From NCBI RefSeq assembly GCF_001613445.1, contig NZ_BDCJ01000001.1, forward strand, positions 62,001 through 126,000: a stretch of 64,000 nt of DNA, read 5' to 3'. Under the pieces are notes generated by a model that was not told the DNA's origin, ran no database searches, and saw only the letters and a program-made list of their open reading frames with translations. Made by a program: the position numbers and the translations under genes. Positions 60,983-64,000 of the stretch are shown in pieces (within the stretch, counting starts at the first letter, position 1; the number at the start of each line of letters is the position of its first letter). The DNA is from Nocardia grenadensis NBRC 108939 (GTDB taxonomy: Bacteria > Actinomycetota > Actinomycetes > Mycobacteriales > Mycobacteriaceae).

Positions 60983-61495
60983 TCAGCGCCGGAAACCGGT
61001 GGCCTGGGTGCGCTCGTCGGCGACCCGGACACCGTAGTGATAGGCAAGCTTGCCGCCCAGATAACCCGACACCGCCAGCACCACGACGGCGACGATCGAC
61101 AGGGTCAGCGGGCCACCTGCGACGGCGGCGCCGGCATCGGTGTCGGCGACGCGCCACCAGAAATCGAGTGCGAACGCCACGGTGACCGCCAGATTCAGGC
61201 TCATGTGCACCAGCCCGATCCGGAAAGCGGGTGTGCCGGTCGGGATGGCGAACAGATCGAGGAATCCGACCGTCGCCGCGGCGAGCGCGCCCAGCACCCC
61301 GATCGCGATCAGCCACTGCGCGCCCCGCGCCAGGAATCCGGGGTCGTCGACCAGGCGCGAGCCGATATCGAAGACCACACTTGCCAGCCATGCTCCGATC
61401 GGCACGGTGACCAGGATCGGATGGAACGGGTGTCCGTACGGCCCGGCCAGCACGGCGCTGACCGGGCGTTTGGCCTGCCGCCAGTCCTCGGTCAT
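60983..61495 (-). CDS. DUF2231-family membrane protein
   Basis: A 170-residue protein with four predicted helices. The family hallmark is PYGHPFHPILVTVPIGAWLA, with the conserved GHPxHP motif, then the FLDLFAIPTGTPA loop and a conserved helix-3 His in VHMSLNLAV. DUF2231 proteins may bind heme. ATG 61495 lies 57 bp from the divergent HTH remnant's ATG at 61552. Confidence 0.85.
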   Translation of the reverse strand: MTEDWRQAKRPVSAVLAGPYGHPFHPILVTVPIGAWLASVVFDIGSRLVDDPGFLARGAQWLIAIGVLGALAAATVGFLDLFAIPTGTPAFRIGLVHMSLNLAVTVAFALDFWWRVADTDAGAAVAGGPLTLSIVAVVVLAVSGYLGGKLAYHYGVRVADERTQATGFRR

Positions 61496-61551
61496 GACAA
61501 CCTCCGCGTATTGGCGCCGTTGCCGCACTGGATGACGATCTACGCCGGAAC

Positions 61552-62189
61552 ATGTGCTGGTTCATCCGGCGCGCCGGACGTCCCGTGACCCGCGACGAAG
61601 CCGCCGAACACGTCGGGATATTCCGCAAACTCGCCGCGTTCCACCTCGACAAACTCGTCGGCATCGGGCTACTGCGGGCCCACTACGAACACACCGGCGG
61701 GATCCGTCGCGTCGGACGGGCGCCCAAGGTGTACGAACCCGCCGACATCGAAGTACAGATCAGCATTCCCGAACGCCGCTACGAGATTCTCGCCGAAATA
61801 TTGATGCAGGCCGTCCTCACCGAGGTTACCGGGGAATCCGCACGCGAGGCCACCCTGCGGGTCGCCGGGGATCGGGGCACCGCCACTGGTCGCGAAATCC
61901 GTGCGCGGTTACGGCCGGGACGATTCGGCGCCGACACGCCATCACCGTCCTGGTCGCCACGCTCGGCGAACAAGGCTTCGAACCCGCGCGCACCGCGCCG
62001 GCCTGCCTGCGATTGCGTAATTGCCCGTTCCACCCGCTGGCGGCTCGGGCACCCGACCTGGTGTGCTCGCTCAACCGCGCCTACCTCACCGGGCTGCTCC
62101 ACGGTCTCGAAGCCGACGCCGTCCACGCCGATCTTGCCCCCGCCGCCGGTGACTACTGCGTCGAAATCCGCGCCGTACCCGATTCCTGA
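61552..62189 (+). pseudogene. Winged-helix regulator with frameshift
   Basis: The first part (from ATG 61552) shows VTRDEAAEHVGIFRKLAAFH (HTH) and RRVGRAPKVYEPADIEVQIS. Near 61935 a one-base deletion moves the rest into another frame, which reads ITVLVATLGEQGFEPARTA, FHPLAARAPDLVCSLNRAYL and EADAVHADLAPAAGDYC, then stops at 62189. The pieces belong to a conserved actinobacterial ArsR-like family of about 230 residues. The true start may be earlier, but no start codon fits upstream. Confidence 0.7.
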
Positions 62190-62351
62190 GGGGTCGCCGT
62201 GATCGATTCCTACGGGGACGGCCTGATCGGAGGCGGAATAATGCGACCGGGCCTCCGGTTGGCGGCCCGGGGCAACGAACTCGGTCGCGTACCGGGTGGT
62301 CCACCGCACAACCTCGGCGGAATGCGACCCTTGCCGGTGCGGTCGAAAAAT

Positions 62352-62476
62352 CTGTCGGCTCCGGACAGCCCCGGGCCTCACCCCGTCGGTCGCTACGAGC
62401 GACCTCTCGCCGAGAGGTCCTTACGGGACGTCGACGCCCCGACCGAACGCCACCGGACCTCGTGCCCGGTGGCGTT
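62352..62476. other. Cluster of inverted repeats in a 440-bp gene-free stretch
   Basis: The gene-free stretch 62190-62632 holds four inverted repeats: CTGTC/GACAG (62352-62356, 62364-62368), GGTCGCT/AGCGACC (62388-62394, 62398-62404), GACCTCTC/GAGAGGTC (62401-62408, 62412-62419) and AACGCCACCGG/CCGGTGGCGTT (62446-62456, 62466-62476). The second and third overlap by 4 nt, so they exclude each other. Open frames here have no similarity. Confidence 0.45.
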
Positions 62477-62632
62477 TCGCGTACGGCTGTCGAACCATTG
62501 CGTCGGTGACCATCGCCGACGGGTTCATCGCTGTTCGGCGAGGTTCGGAGCGCGAATGCGTTCGAAAATCCATGTTTGACCGACGGGGCGCATCCCGGGT
62601 GGCCCGAAGCGCCGGCGGTCCGCTGCCAAGGG

Positions 62633-62992
62633 TCAGCGGCAGCAGTTCGGGTCGAGCACGGTGCACAGTGCGGTCAGAGCGTCGCGACGGGCCTGATGGA
62701 GCACGCTCATACCGCGGCGTTCGGAGTCGATGAATCCGGCTTTACGGAGCTGGGTGAGGTGGTGGCTGACAGTCGATTCCGATAGGCCGACCGCCGCGGC
62801 GAGTTCGCCGCCGGTGCGGCCGGTGTCGGGGTCGGCCAGTAGCAGGGAGATGAGTTTGACCCGGACCGGGTCGGCCAAAGCCTTCAGCCGCAGGGCGACG
62901 TGCAGGGCCGCCTCGTCGTCGACCGGTCCGGCGGCCACCGGGGCGCAGCAGACGGGGGCGGTGATATCGAGGACGGGCAGCGCTTTCGGCAT
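62633..62992 (-). CDS. arsR: ArsR arsenic-responsive repressor
   Basis: A 119-residue winged-helix repressor. HTH: TGGELAAAVGLSESTVSHHL (about residues 60-79) with the wing from GFIDSERRGMS. The N-terminus carries APVCCAP with cysteines at 15 and 16 and the C-terminus ends NCC. Vicinal Cys at 15/16 match the As(III) site of actinobacterial ArsR (as in Corynebacterium ArsR1). It is divergent from arsI and the pump gene. Confidence 0.95.
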   Translation of the reverse strand: MPKALPVLDITAPVCCAPVAAGPVDDEAALHVALRLKALADPVRVKLISLLLADPDTGRTGGELAAAVGLSESTVSHHLTQLRKAGFIDSERRGMSVLHQARRDALTALCTVLDPNCCR

Positions 62993-63015
62993 GAAGGCGA
63001 TCCTACCCGGACTTA

Positions 63016-63030
63016 TTGACTTATGTCGAA
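63016..63030. promoter_or_regulatory. Candidate ArsR operator
   Basis: TTGAC-TTAT-GTCGAA, an imperfect inverted repeat in the divergent arsR/arsI gap, 24 bp from arsR and about 57 bp from arsI. The TTGAC/GTCRA halves resemble ArsR-family boxes. Confidence 0.5.
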
Positions 63031-63086
63031 AAGGTGGCAGACTGGCCGCCGTCAGCTATTCGATATACGTCACACAGGTGGTGGTC

Positions 63087-63584
63087 ATGATGTCCCGGAT
63101 ACAGCTCGCCCTCGATGTCGACGATCTGGAAACCGCGGTCCAGTTCTATTCGGCCTTGTTCGGCACCGCACCCGCGAAGGTGAAACCCGGCTACGCCAAC
63201 TTCGCGATCACCGAACCGCCACTGAAGCTGGTGCTCATCGAGAATCCCGGCCACGGCGGCAGCCTGAATCACCTCGGCGTCGAGGTCGAGTCCTCGGAGA
63301 AAGTCCATTCCGAGATCGCCCGGCTGTCGGAGGCCGGCTTGTTCACCGAGGAGCAGATCGCGACCACATGTTGCTTCGCCACCCAGGACAAGGCGTGGGT
63401 GACCGGGCCGGGCGGAGAGCGGTGGGAGGTCTACGCGGTACTGGCCGATTCGGACTCCTTCGGCACGGCTCCGGAGTTCGCCGAGGTCTCCGACGAGGAA
63501 GCGGTACAGGCATGCTGCGGTACCGACGGCCGCGGCGAGTCCGAAACCGCGTGCTGCGCCCCTGCCGCCGGCGCCGCCCGATGA
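63087..63584 (+). CDS. arsI: ArsI/CadI-type dioxygenase for organoarsenicals
   Basis: A 165-residue VOC protein: MSRIQLALDVDDLETAVQFY, the metal His in NHLGVEVESSEKVH, vicinal cysteines in IATTCCFATQDKAW near residue 98 and the metal Glu in GPGGERWEVYAV. The C-terminal tail is Cys-rich (QACCGT, TACCAP). ArsI cleaves the carbon-arsenic bond of methylated or aromatic arsenicals with Fe(II) and oxygen. Start is ATG 63087 or 63090. Confidence 0.94.
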   Translation: MMSRIQLALDVDDLETAVQFYSALFGTAPAKVKPGYANFAITEPPLKLVLIENPGHGGSLNHLGVEVESSEKVHSEIARLSEAGLFTEEQIATTCCFATQDKAWVTGPGGERWEVYAVLADSDSFGTAPEFAEVSDEEAVQACCGTDGRGESETACCAPAAGAAR

Positions 63585-63615
63585 CCGCGCCACGGGGAAG
63601 CGGGGCGGTGCGGGG

Positions 63616-64000
63616 GTGAGCACCGTGGTGCAGGCGCCGGCGCCGCGGTTGGCGATGCCGGATCGGCTGTTGCCGGTCTGGATCGGTGTCGCCATGGCCG
63701 CGGGGCTCGCGCTGGGCCGCCTGGTGCCCGGCCTGGGCGGGGCATTGTCGGCGGTGGAGGTCGAGGGGGTCTCGCTGCCGATCGCGGCCGGCCTGCTGAT
63801 CATGATGTATCCAGTGCTGGCCGGGGTCCGCTACGACCGTCTGTACACCGTCGCCGGCGACCGGCGCCTGCTCGCGGGCTCGCTGCTGCTGAACTGGGTG
63901 CTCGGGCCCGCAGTGATGTTCGCGCTGGCGTGGCTGCTGCTACCGGACCTGCCCGCCTACCGGACCGGGCTGATCATCGTCGGCTTGGCGCGCTGCATCG
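63616..64000 (+). CDS. ACR3-type arsenite efflux pump, cut by window end
   Basis: The first 128 residues of an ACR3-family (BART superfamily) arsenite permease, continuing off the right end. The GTG start gives VSTVVQAPAP, helix 1 PVWIGVAMAAGLALGRLVPG, helix 2 PIAAGLLIMMYPVLAGVRYD and helix 3-4 SLLLNWVLGPAVMFALAWL, ending IIVGLARCI (the conserved Cys of helix 4). It exports arsenite. The stop of arsI lies 31 bp upstream, so they form one unit. Confidence 0.93.
   Translation, partial: MSTVVQAPAPRLAMPDRLLPVWIGVAMAAGLALGRLVPGLGGALSAVEVEGVSLPIAAGLLIMMYPVLAGVRYDRLYTVAGDRRLLAGSLLLNWVLGPAVMFALAWLLLPDLPAYRTGLIIVGLARCI

Noticed and set aside
62199..62579. Plus-strand open frame of 126 codons in the palindrome-rich stretch
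   Set aside because: Residue composition is random (many Pro, Arg, Gly), it crosses four inverted repeats and has no homology signal.
1..64000. CRISPR arrays, tRNA, rRNA and complete insertion sequences
   Set aside because: None seen. No regular spaced repeats, no cloverleaf with CCA-type end, and no transposase was found.

Overview
The window is high-GC actinobacterial DNA. A mycobacterial-type lysX, an Lsr2 paralogue, an HsaA-like steroid-catabolism flavoprotein, remnants of a mycofactocin-type short-chain dehydrogenase and two methyltransferases of the TIGR00027 type point to the Mycobacteriales, most likely Nocardia or a close relative. No rRNA, tRNA, CRISPR array or intact insertion sequence was seen. 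Everything here comes from reading the sequence; no database search was run.

Layout. 1-8.6 kb: a left-truncated HsaA-like monooxygenase, a collapsed GntR/SDR pair, a SigB/SigF-type sigma factor, an AraC regulator, a Cys-rich copper-binding-type protein, a deleted P450, a UBP zinc-finger protein, a WDGH-type protein, an Lsr2 paralogue, a papain-like (YiiX-type) protein and two small or unknown proteins. 8.8-9.8 kb: remains of a Nit1C (nitrilase-cluster) operon. 9.9-10.9 kb: two divergent MarR-type genes, one carrying a lipoprotein signal. 11.2-31.7 kb: a large exopolysaccharide locus, mostly on the minus strand with 4-bp start/stop overlaps. It holds Wzx flippase, Wzy-like polymerase, Wzz, a Tat-exported beta-helix protein, five glycosyltransferases, an initiating phosphoglycosyl transferase on the plus strand, and a deoxysugar set (cytidylyltransferase, PIG-L deacetylase, two epimerases, two C-methyltransferase-like proteins). 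The gene set suggests a Wzx/Wzy-made polymer with a branched or deoxy sugar.

31.7-41 kb: a 48-residue membrane peptide, a methyltransferase, cold-shock protein, an RsbW-like kinase, collapsed aldehyde dehydrogenase/TauD genes, a complete osmoprotectant ABC transporter (permease, ATPase, permease, binding lipoprotein), an FAD monooxygenase and a STAS protein. 41-54 kb: cardiolipin-synthase-type PLD protein, phosphotransferase-fold protein, DUF308 membrane protein, an MFS exporter under a SoxR-type box, a TetR/hydrolase operon with a perfect operator, LysX, a rhomboid-like protein and a membrane esterase. 54-64 kb: TetR/MFS efflux pair with its own operator, several decayed genes (MerR/TipA-type, LOG family, folE, HTH regulator), a quinone oxidoreductase, two small membrane proteins, and an arsenic cassette (arsR, arsI, ACR3 pump) running off the right end.

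The most notable features are the number of decayed genes between intact ones (including two divergent gene pairs that lost their shared centre), the lipoprotein-MarR fusion, the Wzz protein with a Walker-less tyrosine-kinase-like domain, a sugar gene lying antisense inside the polysaccharide operon, and several strong palindromic regulatory sites.
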